Assembly: GCA_964640085.1 (NCBI GenBank)
Contig: CAZXFA010000053.1
Location: 1 to 7,253, forward strand
DNA from: CAZXFA01 sp964640085
GTDB taxonomy: Bacteria > Actinomycetota > UBA4738 > HRBIN12
Length of the DNA stretch: 7,253 bases
Direction: 5' to 3'
The notes beneath the pieces are model-generated. The model was not told the origin of the DNA and ran no database searches. It was given only the letters and a program-made list of their open reading frames with translations. Positions 6,729 to 7,253 of the stretch are shown piece by piece (the first letter of the stretch is position 1; each line of letters opens with the position of its first letter). Position numbers and translations under genes: made by a program.

Positions 6729-7253
6729 CTACTCTTCGGGCGCGAAGGAGCCGCCGAGCATCTGCTCGGCCTCCTCACGGGTGAGCCCCGCCAGGACCGG
6801 TTCCTGTGCCTCCCGCGCCTCGGCGATCTCCCGCTGACGCGCCAGCCAGTACTCGGGGATGGCCTCGGGCTTGATCCGCACCGCCACGTTGCGGTACCGC
6901 GACATCCCCGTGCCCGCCGGGATCAGCTTGCCGATGATCACGTTCTCCTTCAGCCCGAGCAGCCCATCGGACCTGGCCCCGATCGCCGCCTCGGTGAGCA
7001 CCCTCGTCGTCTCCTGGAAGGAGGCCGCCGAGAGCCACGAGTCGGTGGCCAGCGACGCCTTGGTGATGCCGAGCAGCTGCGGACGGGCCGTGGCCGGCGT
7101 GCCGCCGTTCTCGACCGTCTCGCGGTTGCGCGCCTCGAAGCGCCGCCGATCGACCAGGTCCCCGGGCAGGAAGTCCGTGTCCCCCGGCTCGATGATCTGC
7201 ACCTTGCGGAGCATCTGCCGCACGATCAGCTCGATGTGCTTGTCGTGGATCGT
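6729..7253 (-). CDS. rpoC: RNA polymerase beta' subunit, C-terminal fragment (cut by window edge)
   Basis: Largest catalytic subunit of RNA polymerase. The window holds its last 174 codons and the TAG stop (6729-6731); the frame is open to the window edge, so the gene continues to the right. Diagnostic segments are HDKHIELIVRQML at the open end, EPGDTDFLPGDLVDR, LGITKASLATDSWLSAASFQ with ETTRVLTEAAI, and LKENVIIGKLIPAGTG. These form the conserved C-terminal part that packs near the clamp and the omega subunit. The catalytic NADFDGD motif and the trigger loop lie outside the window. The tail after GTG is a short charged stretch (EIAEAREAQEPVLAGLTREE) ending FAPEE. In many bacteria rpoC is directly followed by the str operon; here two plus-strand genes lie between. 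Confidence 0.97.
   Translation of the reverse strand, partial: TIHDKHIELIVRQMLRKVQIIEPGDTDFLPGDLVDRRRFEARNRETVENGGTPATARPQLLGITKASLATDSWLSAASFQETTRVLTEAAIGARSDGLLGLKENVIIGKLIPAGTGMSRYRNVAVRIKPEAIPEYWLARQREIAEAREAQEPVLAGLTREEAEQMLGGSFAPEE

Overview
The window is high-GC bacterial chromosome that looks like a member of the Actinomycetota (Actinobacteria). This is inferred from the GC-rich codon use, the actinobacterial character of the S12, EF-G and RpoC sequences, and the rpoC / rpsL-rpsG-fusA-tuf neighbourhood. The class cannot be fixed from the sequence alone; a deep or uncultured lineage is possible.

Read on the minus strand from right to left, the window opens with the C-terminal 174 residues of RpoC (RNA polymerase beta'). 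It ends with the str operon: rpsL (S12), rpsG (S7), fusA (EF-G) and the first 16 codons of tuf (EF-Tu). Between rpoC and rpsL, two plus-strand genes form an inserted block of about 3.2 kb. The first is a complete inositol-monophosphatase-family phosphatase of 272 residues. The second is a secreted gluzincin-type zinc metalloprotease of 736 residues with an immune-inhibitor-A-like, multidomain C-terminal half. The block is divergent from rpsL, across a 289-bp intergenic region with a good minus-strand promoter, and convergent with rpoC, across a 65-bp gap holding a 12-bp-stem hairpin that can serve both strands.

The str operon is tightly packed: 4 bp between rpsL and rpsG, and 13 bp between fusA and tuf. 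The exception is a 130-bp rpsG-fusA gap with a tandem 18-bp repeat, a second 12-bp repeat pair and a strong GC hairpin. The operon genes serve translation: decoding accuracy (S12), head assembly of the small subunit (S7), translocation (EF-G) and aminoacyl-tRNA delivery (EF-Tu). The inserted phosphatase and protease have no evident metabolic link to them.

Points worth a second look are a natural arginine at S12 position 88 (lysine in streptomycin-sensitive reference species), an N-terminal extension of about 20-29 residues on EF-G, the repeat cluster ahead of fusA, the inserted gene block, and the poorly classified secreted protease. I see no tRNA, rRNA, CRISPR array, transposase, prophage gene or defence system here. 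No wholly new multi-gene system is evident.
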